From Eustoma russellianum (lineage: Eukaryota; Streptophyta; Magnoliopsida; Gentianales; Gentianaceae), in NCBI GenBank assembly GCA_036186865.1, contig AP025065.1, positions 13,321,192-13,385,191 of the forward strand: DNA of 64,000 bases, in the 5' to 3' direction. Below are positions 34,538 through 46,900 of the stretch, in pieces (the stretch's first letter is position 1; each line of letters opens with the position of its first letter). The notes below the pieces were generated by a model. The model did not search any database. It saw only the letters and a program-made list of their open reading frames with translations, and was not told the origin of the DNA. The position numbers and the translations under genes were made by a program.

Positions 34538-35336
34538 TCATTCAGGTCGGCAACTTTCATCCAAAGGAGGCCGGCTAAAGTTCAGCCTATTGTGCAACCT
34601 TGACCTCGGATTGTAGAATTGTTGCAGGTGGCCGAGCTCGATCAGACGCCCAATCTCTTGGCCGAGCTGCTTGCAGTCCTCTGTATCATGACCGATATCA
34701 TGATGATACAGGCAGTATAGTTGATGATTCCTCTTGTGGATTGGCTCTGTAAGGGGCTGAGGCTCTCTCGCCAGGCCCTTCTTCCTCATGTAAGAACGAA
34801 CATGATCCTTTGAAATTAGCAGAAAGTTCCTTTCTTTCCCTCGGCCTCCCAACCGAATACTGACCGAACGCCTTTCCTGTGCTGGTGCTATGCCTTTATT
34901 GTCAACTTTTCTGCCATGTTGGAATGACAGTAACGCCTTTTATGTGCATTTTGAGTGCTGATGACTAGATCTTTGTCCTGAACGCCTAGCCTCAGACATG
35001 AATTCGACCTGACGCCTGGGATGATAGTCAGGCCGAGTTGGAGAATATTCCAGAAGTTCCTCTTGTGAAAGAGAATTACTGGGATGGAACCCGCTGGGTC
35101 CCACCGCAGAAGCTTTCCCCTTCATCTTTCACCACAGCTTGAAATACACCAGGATTTTGAGCCACATAATTTACGGCCCGTATGTGCTCTTCATATGTGA
35201 AAGCAGCAGTAGGAGTTGAAGATTCTCCTGGCTCCGAGGAACACTGTTCCGTTTGTTGTTGAAGAGGTGGTTGACGTCTTTTGGATGTCATAGGTTGCTT
35301 GAACCCTTTCCCATCCTTTTTATCCATCGTTCCCAC
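34538..35336 (-). pseudogene. Gag fragment of a Tat-type gypsy element
   Basis: The frame 34852-34538 contains YCLYHHDIGHDTEDCKQL, then EIGRLIELGHLQQF: the knuckle-like end of plant gypsy (Tat/Athila-type) Gag. Upstream, 35125-34940 and 35336-35076 give further gag-like text (EEHIRAVNYVAQN, RPDYHPRRQVEF) in shifted frames. The central capsid domain is missing or unrecognisable, so the gene is internally deleted. The N-terminal ATG at 35336 lies about 90 bases inside the presumed 5' LTR edge. Confidence 0.6.
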
Positions 35337-35425
35337 AATAAAAGGGTAGGATATATATTAAGAAAGCCTTGAAAAGCTGTTTTAAGGAATATGAAGGCCA
35401 GCCAGGCCCTCCTTCTAGCACCAAA

Positions 35426-36900
35426 TGATGAGACCAGAATTGCTCACTGGATGGATCAGAGGTGATCCTTGTTGTATGTCGTTAGTCCTCCGTCTAAATC
35501 CGTCAGTGGGACCTGAGAAGGAAGAGGAACGTTAGAGGCACAGAGCGCTGCCCTGAGAAAACCCTTCGACGCTCAAGTCAGTTATGGGTGTTTTAAATAG
35601 GTGCTTTATGCTGGAATAAGGTTTAGATGAAACCTGTAATTAAGTCTCACTGAGTATATGGCTTTATATGAATTGGCCGAGATGGAGTTCATGTGATAAG
35701 GCTCCAGAAGTGGTTCCAAAAGTTGGATCCCCCTCCCCGTATGGATAGGGGAGTATTTATACTCAAGATTGAGGAGGTCTGCCCCCCTGACCGATTGATA
35801 GGACGGTGATGTGTCTGAGATGGCGGTCTAGTCCATTGCAGAACTACAATGTGATGGGACAAGAGCCTGAGTCCGTAGTTGTCAGTGGCTGAACCTACGA
35901 TGTATAGGTCGGCCTGTAATGATGATCTTGTGCTGAACGAGTAGATGCTTGACACTTGGAAAGTAATCTGTACATCTGCCTTGGTGGGTCCCAGATGTTA
36001 GCAGATAATATCTTCCTCTGATCTTTAGCGGGATTAATGAGGCCGAGGCCGAGCTCTGCTGATAAGAAAGTAAGGCCGAAGCCGAGCTGAATAGATGTCC
36101 TTTGAATGCACAACTAATTCCTTTACTCGCCGAGGTTGACTGTAAGCGGTAAACTTGACTAAAGCTTTGCCGAGCCGAGGTGTTGATATGAAAAACTATC
36201 CTTGCGAGATGACTTCATTTTTCATCAGTCTTGGTTATGTTGAGCAAACGCCGACCTAACTCAGGCATGCGGCCGAGCTAAGAGTGAGTTATACCCGTTT
36301 GAAGTTGACCTGCTTGCAGATGTGGACCTTTGGAAGCAGGTGACTAAGCAGCTAGCTTGTTGCAACGATTGTGTAGCTTGATACAGGCCTTTTCTAGGAA
36401 AGTGCTGAGCATCAAAATTGTAGCGTATTTTTTTAGCTTTCACCTCCAACTGTAATCACGTCGATTGGAGTTGTGGTTGATGAGTTATGGCTGAAATACT
36501 AAGAATGTGTCATCCTGCCAGCTTGCCCTTTCAACTCAACTTTGTGTTTGAACGTTTGGCCTTTGTTCAATCATGCTTCCGTGACCTAAAAACGACTCAA
36601 TCACATACAAAACAACACATACACTATGTGCAACATGTCCTAAGGTGTGTTAGGTTATAAGAGGCATATACTTGCAGATATGAATAGTTAGACGACAAAG
36701 AACTAACGAAACATGGTGACATGTGTTCTCTGCCTCACGAGAGTGCATCGGTTAAAGGAAGGTCCAATCTTTGATTTTGCCTTAACCATTTTAATAGGCT
36801 TGTCTTGGCCAAAATGCAAGATGGCCGAGCATAAGTGCATCCACGCCAAGCTGCGGTGCACTTGTGCCGAACTGCGGGAGTTAAACACCTTATGTATAAA
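35426..36900 (-). mobile_element. 5' LTR of the Tat-like element (right border uncertain)
   Basis: On the minus strand an LTR-like edge CTCATCA is followed by TTTGGTGCTAGAAGGAGGG, a plausible primer site and leader. The LTR edge on the plus strand is TGATGAGACC at 35426. A TATAAATA lies on the minus strand near 35754-35761, and GGCCGAG motifs shared with the interior continue to about 36,850. The outer end and target duplication could not be fixed; the partner 3' LTR is not in the window. Confidence 0.45.
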
Positions 36901-37503
36901 ATCTGACGTTGACTGTTGTTGACTAATAGATGTTTATTTTTGGTTTATCAGAGATAGACAGTATCATGGTTGGTTTCTTTTGTCCATTTATTTTTGATAC
37001 AGGTGGTTAATTTCATGATTTATTGTCTTCGTGACTATTTGTGTTTGTTTAAATGCTTCCGTTATCGGTTATTGAAATGTCATTTTCCTGATTGTTTGAT
37101 TATAGTGTAAAAGAAACAAATGCATAATGCATTCATTTGAGTGAAAAACTGTGATTTCATGGTTTATGACATTTTTTATCTTGAACTTTTATTTTTGAAT
37201 TCTATTGTTGTTTAAATGATACATTAATAAAGTTGTTGGCTTAAATATACGAAACCTGAAAATTACACGAAACGTGAAAGAACATGAAAATACACAAAAC
37301 GACTTGAACACGACCCGAAATATTTATACCTGTCAAATTTTCAGATAAATCAGATACACAATATGAAACCGGAAATGTATAAATTTAGATATAAATTTGA
37401 CAATTTCAAACTCGAAACATAAACACTAAGGAGACGATATATAATTTTAGGAAACGAGATCCCCTAACCCCCATGTCCTTCACCCCCCTCCAGACCGCCC
37501 GAC
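36901..37503. other. Intergenic DNA upstream of GCN2
   Basis: AT-rich. From 37230 to 37330 'acgaaacctgaaaattacacgaaacg' and 'cacgacccgaa' recall subterminal repeats of the hAT element at 363, but no inverted ends were found. No gene is seen. Confidence 0.4.
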
Positions 37504-37578
37504 ACGTGGCACACAGGAGGTGGTGAGGCTGGATGTGGGTGACCTTTACCCAGCCTCACCACCCTCTGTGTGACACGT
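37504..37578. promoter_or_regulatory. 29-bp inverted repeat with ACGTG cores in the GCN2 promoter
   Basis: Left arm 37504-37532, right arm 37550-37578, loop 17 bases; 26 of 29 positions pair. The outer ends carry ACGTGGC and GACACGT; the left one is ACACGTGGC, the usual ABRE/G-box form bound by plant bZIP factors. A TTAAATA about 15 bases downstream could be the TATA element. It may be a regulatory cruciform or a small foldback insertion. Confidence 0.6.
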
Positions 37579-37677
37579 ATCACCGGGTCCTTAAATACCC
37601 CTTAAACGGGGGTCAGGTGATTCCAGTCCTAATTTTAGCTGCCTTCGCAAAGACCAATACTCTCGTGTTCTTGAAAT

Positions 37678-37919
37678 ATGAAGCTAACATGGTAAGGCCG
37701 ACCGCCATCGCCATCCCCCACGCGATCCGCTGTATGTTCACCTGAACAAATTTGTTCTGAATTCCATTTTTGAAAATTCCCTGACAATATTAATCCATGG
37801 AAGGATGGGCCACAATTCAAAGAAAAAGAAGAAGCGCGGCAGTGGCGGACGTAAAAGTTATTCTAAGGATCACGCTTCTTTCACCGCCGAAGATTCTGAA
37901 CTCATTGCTGATGAACTAA
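37678..37919 (+). promoter_or_regulatory. Three upstream ORFs ahead of GCN2
   Basis: ATG at 37678 opens 5 codons (stop TAA 37693-37695), ATG at 37689 opens 18 codons (TGA 37743-37745), and ATG at 37797 opens 40 codons, ends at 37919 and overlaps the GCN2 start in another frame. The first has A at -3; the third has T at -3 and G at +4, a weak context. The main ATG at 37805 has A at -3 and G at +4. They would restrain translation if the transcript starts before 37678, which the TATA-like site suggests. Confidence 0.5.
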
Positions 37920-37926
37920 CTGCATT
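37805..37926 (+). CDS. GCN2: GCN2 exon 1 (start, Lys-rich tail, beginning of RWD)
   Basis: Starts MGHNSKKKKKRGSGG and runs to ELIADELTAL, with donor GTATGT at 37927. The next conserved residues (AIFQEDC) are in exon 2. It ends in phase 2, while exon 2 needs phase 1; a weaker donor at 37962 would restore frame by adding 12 hydrophobic residues. Confidence 0.8.
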
Positions 37927-40900
37927 GTATGTGCATCTATTCGTTCCCTTCTTATTCTTTGGTTCTTTTTGCATTTCACTTTTCTTTTCTTTCATCTACC
38001 GTAAACTCAGGGCTACTTCATTTGCATTTAGCAATACCAAATAGTATTCACTTCTCTTTTTCTTTTGAGGTGCAGCCGAATTGCGTCGTTATTTGACTGC
38101 GTTGATATTTGTGTGTGTGCGTATATAATATTTCCACTTTGGTCTTTAAGTTTCTGTGTCCGTCCTTAACCTGTTAAATGGAATTTTTATTCCACCATAA
38201 GCTCTTCCGTTGGCCTTTACATTGCAATGTAGGGATATATTGTCAGTCCCATCGTATCTTGTTGGTTTGATTGACTCAAGATGGACTGATGTCGTTTATC
38301 TGATTAAATCTTGGTCAAGCAGCTATGCGTCTGTTAAAGGGTCTGTTAAAGGATTGCGCCAAATCTAAAAGATCTTAGTATCGGTGGCATGATGATTGCA
38401 AAAAGAATAATGAAGTGGGGGAACATAAGGCTCTATCTGAGTTCCTGGAATGGGATCCGAAAGAACAAATTTAATTGGGAGCCCGCAATAAATTTCTGCA
38501 TACATCAGAATTTTGTTTTTTTTGTAAACCTAGGCTGCGTTAGGTTTTTTTTTTTTTTTTTTGGGGTTGATAAGAGGCATAAATAGCTGGATGGGACTAA
38601 CAGTATATCCCTACAGCTAGGGTTTCTGTCTCTTTTTGTAAAATCAGGCATTTTTGGTCCTGATTGCTTTTGTTGATATTCTTTATGTAAAGGCAGGGCA
38701 CTTTAGGTCCTGCCTCCTTTTGTTGATAGGTTTCTGGAGCATAATGACTGCTGTTTAGCTCCCTGTTGCTAACAGCATGTTATGCTTGCATGCTATGTAT
38801 ATCCATTTACATATATATAAAAGTTTAATATGCAGAAAAGAAAACAGTGGGAACATCCAGTTTGGATGTTGAATTTTTTCCAACATCCTGATGGTAGAGA
38901 AGTCAATATTCCATATTGTCACCGGAAGTGTCCCCAGAAATATGGTCTCTAGTACACATATTGAGGGAGAGGCTTATAGATTTGAAGTGCTTTCTGTTGA
39001 CCTTTCAGTCCTACTGCTTGTTGCCAATGTTCGAGTTAGGATTTTTTTATCTCTTGTGTTGTTCACCAAAATTATCTCCTCCTCCTCCTCCTCCTCCTTC
39101 CTGCTCTGTTCCATAGTGGATTACCATTCCACCTGAAATTTGAAGACATTAGGGAGGTGCGTAGTTTACATTTTAATACTTTGACATACGCATAGGTTAT
39201 CTTCCCCCCCTCCCCCCCCCCTTTTTTTTGTTATTCTTGAGCTTGACTTGATGCTTCCTGAATTGAAAAGGTGTGCCATATTTCAAGAAGACTGTGAAGT
39301 TGTTTCTGGATCACCTCCTCAAGTTTCTGTCAAACTCAGGTTGTTCGCCGTATGCTCTGTTCACTGTTTTATTTCTACTTTTCTCCTCACTAATATTGTT
39401 TCGACTATGGAATTATAGGCCATACTCAAATGATACAGGCTATGAAAATTTTGATATCTCTGCATTTCTTTCAATTAGGTTAGTGATTCTTGTTTGAGGT
39501 GATGTCATCTTGTTTCGATAGCACTTTTATTTGGGTGCTAGCTGAAATTAGATGCTTGTTGTCTTAGCAGTTCTTTGTGTTCCTTTCCTTTTCTTTCCCA
39601 GGTTTTTACCTGGATACCCAAGAAAATGCCCAAAACTGAAGATAATACCAGAGAAGGGTTTGTCTGAACTTGATGCTGATAAACTTCTATCATTGCTTCA
39701 TGATCAGGTGTGCATTAACTGCTATAGCAACAGAGTTCTATTGTGATTCATGTGACTTGCTTGACAGGAGTTTGTCTGCTAGCAGTCTACACTTGTTACC
39801 TAAGTTTGGATTTGCAAATAGATGTTGTTGATGAAGGTTGGCTGTGCTTATGAGTTATCAAACCATATACAGTGTAGCAATAGATGGACAAAGTTATTAT
39901 GTCTTCCTCTCCATACCTTTTTTTTTTGTAGTGAATTCTAAGGTAATGGTTGTAAGTGTACCTAATTAAGACGAGCCTTAGATTTTGGGATCGATTTGTT
40001 GATGTTCCGGACGACTGAACCTAAATTTTATTTCAAAAAAAAAAAAAAACATTGCCCCCTCCTCTGCCCCTCCCCTCCTCCTCCTCCCCCCCCTCCCACC
40101 CCCCTTTGCTTCTGCCTCCCGTACTATAGTACCACCTATCTTCTCCAATTCTTCAATTTTCCTCCTTTTTTATGAAGACAATCAATAAATCATACACAGT
40201 ATATCCCAACGATAGCACAAGCTATCGTTAGGGTCTGGGGAGGGTGAGAGGCAGGCAAACAATGCCTCAATCCCAAGGGATAGAGAGTTTGCTTCCAGTG
40301 AGACCCCCGACTCTAAATGTACATGCATTGATAATCATAATAATAGGACTATGTACTAGTGAACCTATTTTATTAAACATATGCAACAGTCTTCCGATAT
40401 TAAAATAGTCATAATAGTGAACATGCACAAATAATTGAAAGAAAAAGACCGAAACAAAATATGCAAAGTCAAATTAAAGTGTAAATACTATCTAATTCTC
40501 TAAGTATGCTCTAAGGTGTCCTATATCATGTCTACCCATCCTTTATGAAGACAAACAAAGCCCAAAATGTCAACATTTGCAAGACCAATAGGAAACGGAA
40601 GATCTTACTAAATGGAATGCCTATCACATGAGCATTCAAGGTACGCTCATTGCTGTGGTCGTGGGATGCCTATCTTTCATATCATCAGATAACATTCACA
40701 ATCTTATCCAGAAGTTAGATTCCAATATTAAATGGTGGTCTATGTATGCTTGTTTGTTAGGATTCTTCTATTTCTTTTCATCCGCTTTCGTTGGAGAAAC
40801 AATTAAGTCAAGTTATTCAAATTTCAGTCGATGTTAAGCCTTTTTTTTTAAATTCATTTTGGATTTCCTTTCATTGGTTCATGCTTTTCTACCGCTTTTG

Positions 40901-43900
40901 TTAGGATTCCTTGTCAGGAGCAACACATATTTGGATTGAACTGTTCAGTCTTAAGATGAAATATTTTCCATGTAATTTGTTTGGTTTCTTTCTACCATGA
41001 GAGTAGGTGGAGGCAGCGTTGGTGAAGCTAAGAAGGATGATAATTTGCATAGGTGGGAGGAGTAATGGTAATGGTGGAAGAGGGAGGACGATGGATGGGA
41101 CGGTGGTGGTGGAGCGGTAGGTGTTGGAGGGAGACTTGGATGGTGGAGTGTTGGTGGGGGGTACAATACTCAATTCACAATTTAGGGTTAATTAGAGTTA
41201 ATTAGGCATTTTATGACTTCAGCAAAGCAAATGAAGACTTCTCTCTCTAAAAGAAAACACTTTGTTGCCTTCTCTCTAGATTTCCCGAAATACCCTTGGC
41301 CCCCGTTTACTCTCTATCCTCAATTTTCACCACACATTTCGCTGCTAACGTATTTTTTGATTGTTAATGTTTTCCCCATTTCTTCTCTCTCCACCTCTCT
41401 TCCTCCTCCGACTGTTTCTCTCTCACTTCAAACTTTAATCTCTTCAATTTCTTCCATCATCAGCTCAAATGGTAAGGGGTTAGAGCCCCTAAGTTTAAGC
41501 CATATCCTTTTAGGCCTCCGTCTGCCGCGAGCTGCGGTCAGAATAAGCACAACTCACATTTCTTACCTCACAATTGCCAGATCCTTCGATTCTAGGCTGT
41601 TCTAGCTACATGCAGACTTTGATTCGTGCGAAATTGGTTGGGACAAGCCTGCTCAAGCTCGATTTCAAACTACATGAGTCATCTACCATTAAATTGTACA
41701 AGTATGAAGTCGGGAAAGGTGAGAAGTTTGTTGCAATCAGGCCTGAGTAGAATGCGTGATATACAGGGGTGAATGGAGGCTTCCTTATGGCAGGGAGTGG
41801 GATGATTAGGTCGTCTCCTTTGATCAGGTCTGCAGAATTGTCTGCATTACACAGGGAGTGGATTCTTGGACTTGGTTTCCTAATTCTTCTTTTGGTAAGA
41901 AGATCCCAAAAGATTGGTGGTCCTAGTAATTGTGCGGTTAAGGTAGACATTATGAAGGCGTTTGATACTGTAAGATAGGACTACTTGATGAATATACTGA
42001 AAATGATTAACTTTCCTGAGAGGTTTATGAATTGGATTTATCTTTGTATCTCTACTGCTTGCTTCTCGATCAACGTCATTGGTTCTCTGGCAATTTTAGG
42101 GCCTCAAGGGGCTTCAGACAGGGAGACCCTCTCTCCCGTTCACTGTTTATACTGGTAATGGAGGGATTTACCCTACTACTTAAAGCCAACATTAGTGCCA
42201 ACCTCTTTAGATATCACCCTAGAGTGAATGCATAAGATTTAGCTCCATAGTTTTTGCTACTGACCTTTTCATCTTAGCTTATGTGAATGAACCCTTTGTG
42301 AAAACCATTAAATCCACTTTTGAAGAATTCCAAAGTCTATCTGTCTGAAACCCAATCTCTAAAAGTGTCAACTCTTTGTTTGTGGGATTACAAATGCTAA
42401 GAAGCAAGCATTGTTTGACATACTTGAATTACCATTTTCTTCCATGTTATGCAATCACACTTTGGCATGCATGTTGTAAGAAGATGAATACACTAGGCAA
42501 ACTGATGAATTGGGGATTGAGCCAGACTGATACATGTGTCTTGCGTGACAGATATGTGGAAGACCATGATACATTTTCTTTTAATGTCCATAATCATTAA
42601 AGGTGTGGAGTACTGTACGATGCAACACAAAATGCAATGGAAAGATCCTTTCCTAGCAGAATACTTTTCTCTGGCTAGACTCCAACAACACTTGGAGCTC
42701 TAGGCTCCAAAAAGATATCACACAATTTGGGTTCTCGGCTACAGTTTACCAACTGTGGTCTCGGCTACAATTTACCAACTCTGGAGGGAAAGAAACAAAA
42801 GATTATATCAACTGGGCAAAGACCATCATGCTCTGGTTAAAGATTTTCTAGAACAATGGCTACTTAATGAAATTCATTTGGCATATTTGTGAGGAAAAGG
42901 AGTCTCTGGGTGAAATGGGTTCACTCAGTCATTCTCAAGGGGAAACCACTTTGGGAAGCTAAGTCAAAGTAATTGGACGCATGGATGTGGAAGAGGTTGC
43001 TTTCGATAAGGGACCAATATGCCCAATTTATGAAAAAAGTAATACGAAATGGACGTATGACCTCCTTCTGGCATATTTGTGAGGAAAAGGATTCTCTGGG
43101 TTAGGTCTCTCTGATTTAATCCAAGTGAACAATGGCTACTTAATGAAATTCATTTGGCATATTTGTGAGGAAAAGGAGTCTCTGGGTGAAATGGGTTTAC
43201 TCAGTCATTCTCAAGGGGAAATCACTTTGGGAAGCTAAGTCAAAGTAATTGGACTCATGGATGTGGAAGAGGTTGCTTACGATAAGGGACCAATATGCCC
43301 AATTCATGAAGAAGTAATACGAAATGGACGTACTCCCTCCTTCTAGTATGATCCATGGCATCCTTGGAGAGGATTGGGGGGGGGAGGAGGGGTTCTGATG
43401 GAAAATTATCTGTAGTTAAGAAATAAGATAAATATTAGGCTGGATTTTAAAGTTATTGAAATTCTAGCAGGAAATCAATGGAGGCTGCCGTATGGCAGGA
43501 GTTGAGATAACCAAGTTGTAAGCTTCTATAATACCTGTAGAACTATTCGCATCTCTCAACAAGAAGATTATTGGAAACAGCTTCCTTCTTCAAAATTTTC
43601 TGCTCACAGTGCCATTCTAGCTGGAACTCCTATTTTGCACTCTGTCCCTTGGGCCAATGTTGTCTGGACACCATCTTTCTAGATATGCAATCATTCTTTG
43701 GATTGCATTTTGGAAGAGGTTGCCTACTCTAGATAAGAAGGCCCAGTGAGGTCTCATGGATTCTGATATATGTATGCTTTGTGGCAGGTTTACTGAAGAC
43801 TAGAAACACCTTTTCTTCCAATGTTCCTACTCCAAAGGGGTGCGGATAGCAGTTCTATGGCAGTTTAAGTGCAAGGATAAATATTAGGCTGGATTCTAAA

Positions 43901-46900
43901 GTTGTTGAAGTTCTAGCGGGAGATCAATGGAGGCTGCCGTATGGGAGGAGTTGAGATAACCAAGTTGTAAGCTTCTATAATACCTGTAGAACTATTCGCA
44001 TCTCTCAACGAGAAGATTATTGGAAACGGCTTCCTTTTTCACAATTTTCTGCTCACAGTGCCACTCTAGCTGGAACTCCTATTTTGCACTCCGTCCCTTG
44101 GGCCAATGTTGTCTGGACACCATCTTTCTAGATATGCAATCATTCTTTGGATTGCATTTTGGAAGATGTTGCCTACTCTAGATAAGTTGGCCCAGTGAGG
44201 TCTCATGGATTTTGATATGTGTATGCTTTGTCGTAGGTTTACTGAAGACTAGAAACACCCTTTCTTCCAATGTTCCTACTCCAAAGGGGTGCAAAGAGCA
44301 GTTCTAAGGCAGTTTAAGTGCAAGGATTTTATTTTTGATTGGGACAATCTACAACACCGGCTACTTACAAATCATTGTCTCTCTAGTTTTCAGAAGGACA
44401 TAGTTTCTTCGCACTAGCAACGACTATATGCTCACTTTGGAGAGAGGGAAAAATACAAGATTTCATGGGGGAATTCAGAGGGGTGACAAGACTGTTTTAA
44501 ATGAAGTGCTACAAAACATAAAATTCTTTGCTACCTTATGGCATGACATAAGGAGGAAACAAGTTAATTGGGAGATTGCCATTACCATGTGGCTTCCTAT
44601 GAGGATCCTCAAACCTTAGCTCTCTTATGCCATTCATCTATCTTGGATTGGGTCTTATGCGTGAGATTATGGACTGCGCACTTTGTTATGCTGTGCATCA
44701 GTTATGGTTGGGGATTGGAGACGGTTGGCGCCAGGCTCGTTTTGCTCCATTATGATGTACATTTCGATGCTGGATATTTGGGAGCTGCCGCTTCCTATGG
44801 GGATGTTACTACCTTTACGATTATTTTTGCTGTCATTCTGTAATTATCTTCACTGGAGGTTCCCTCTATTGCTTTTGGAGCCCCGTTTTGCTTAACGGGA
44901 GTGCTTTAAGTCTTATTATTCTGTAATTATAGGTGGGAGACTTTTGAATACTACTCTACGGTTAGGCGATAGAAATCAATTATTGTACCAGTATATTTTG
45001 AACAAGTCATACTTGCTGTTGCTACTCTCAGCAACCACCCTTGTAATTCTGCCTAATTTGATTTAGTAATAAAATTTTAACTTACCAAAAAAAAGTTCAG
45101 TGGTATACTTGCTGGATTATAAGTCAAACTTTACCTGCCAACTGGCAGGAATTTGACATCTTGCAGTTAATTTTTATCGGGAGGAATATAAACCTGTAAA
45201 GCTCCCTACATGGTTCATTTCACATACTTCACTATGTTTTGAGCTGCGCGCTGCTTCAGTAGTAATTGTATCAAAAACTATTTACCTGGCAAAAGGGCAT
45301 TTCTCGACTGTGAGTTTGGTAGCCAGCACATTTTGGTGTTCACAAAGACAAACCTATGCCAGCAAGCATATTTTCTGTATTCTATTTTTCTATAGCCTGA
45401 GGGCCGGACTTGGCTCAGCGGTAAGCTTGTTTGCCGTGATGTGCTAGGTTGAGCTTTCGAAACTGTCTCCATACAAGTGGGTAAGGCAGCATAGGTCTTC
45501 TCTCCCCGAACACTCACGCAGTGGGTATGAACCGGGTCTGACCTTTTTTTTATTTTTCTATAGCCTTTCTTTTGATTTGAGGCAAGACTAGTTTGATGAC
45601 TATAATCTCAATGTAATATTTACATATATATAAAGTTCAATTTGCAAAAGAGAAAAAAGGCCTTTATGGCTTCTGTTGTTTCTAGCAAGATCTATTTGCT
45701 TGCACCACTATGCAAATATTTTTACATATAAAAAAAATTAATTTATCAAAAAAAGCTTTACTAGCAGAGACTGGTTAGCATAGTTGTTGAAATTGTTCAA
45801 AGCATTATGCATAATTGTTAATAATTTGCTCCATTGGAGCTTTGGGACCATCAACACGTGTAAATTGAATTGACATTTTCTTCCTTTTATTTTTGTTTAA
45901 ATGAAAATGCACTTTCGTTTTTGTACTGAAATGTTGATTTTTCCTTCCGTTTTATTCTCATTCATGCACTCAATTCCTGTTTCTTTCAGGCAAATTATAA
46001 TTCTCGTGAAGGGAGAGTGATGATTTATAACTTGGTTGAAGCTGCACAAGAATTCTTGTCTGAAATTGTTCCACTAGTAAGGCCGCTTAATCTGCAAGCA
46101 TCAGTTAGTATCACGTTTTTTATAAAAAAAAGTGCCTAGCTTTATATTTGATGTGGCTCATGATCACTGTCTGAAGCAAGATCGTTTCTTTTAGACGGTC
46201 GGCCAAACGACAACTTTGTTAGGTTCCATAAATTACGTCGGCCATATTAGGTTCACTTTCTGAAGCAAGACCTTGTGGGTGTTCAGCACATAATTGCAGG
46301 AAAGTGGGAAGGTTGGCGGTTATATTCAGAAGTTTAGAGTAGTTTAATGGTTAATGCTTATGATATATTTATGCAGGGGTAGTGGGAAAGGGAATAGGCA
46401 TAGGTGGCATGTTGTGTAGGTTATACCTCTTTTTTTGGTACAGATTTTGCTGTATCCCTTTCAATGAAATGATGCATTAAATTGAAGAAAAAAGGAAAAA
46501 AATTTATGTGGTCACTTGCTCTTCTGGTGACTATTGCAAATACTTTGTGAATTAGAATTTGTATAGAACATGTCAACAGGGTATAGCCAAAATATGCAAC
46601 TATAATAAACTTTAATTTGGTAAAAATATGCTACCTAGATTTAGATGCTATCTTTGGATATGCAAATAAACTGAATAACATATATACCAACCAAATCAAA
46701 TATTCTAAAAATTTAATCAACCTTTGGGTGATTATATAATTGTTCTATAATAAATTGAACACATATCTATAATGTCATTCTTTAAAATTATGTAACTTTA
46801 ACTTTATCATATTATATAACTTGATCACTTTGGTGACTAACAAATCATATAATATAATAAAACCCTTATATGATATCAACAAAAGATGAAATCATAATGA

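Larger units (their letters stand above)
41920..45092 (+). mobile_element. LINE fragment with tandem duplications, GCN2 intron 4
   Basis: Plus-strand non-LTR reverse transcriptase text, much interrupted: NCAVKVDIMKAFDTV (about 41930-41975), SRGFRQGDPLSRSLFILVMEGF (about 42100-42170), then the zinc-binding C-terminal region ITLWHACCKKMNTLGKLMNWG (about 42450-42515). Stops and shifts are frequent. It ends near 45092 with AATAAAATTTTAACTTACC and a short A run, as LINE 3' ends do. Two internal duplications (42851 and 43427) lengthen it. The intron carries it in sense. Confidence 0.7.

Noticed and set aside
37200..37440. Second hAT element upstream of GCN2
   Set aside because: ACGAAAC/ACGACCCG motifs resemble hAT subterminal repeats, but no inverted ends or 8-bp duplication could be found.
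40951..41173. Pro/Ser-rich minus-strand ORF
   Set aside because: Simple-sequence 'ggtggagg' translation in an intron.
41460..41545. tRNA gene or SINE head (AGCTCAAATGGTAAGGGG)
   Set aside because: Resembles an A box, but no B box or clover-leaf pairing follows and there is no target duplication.
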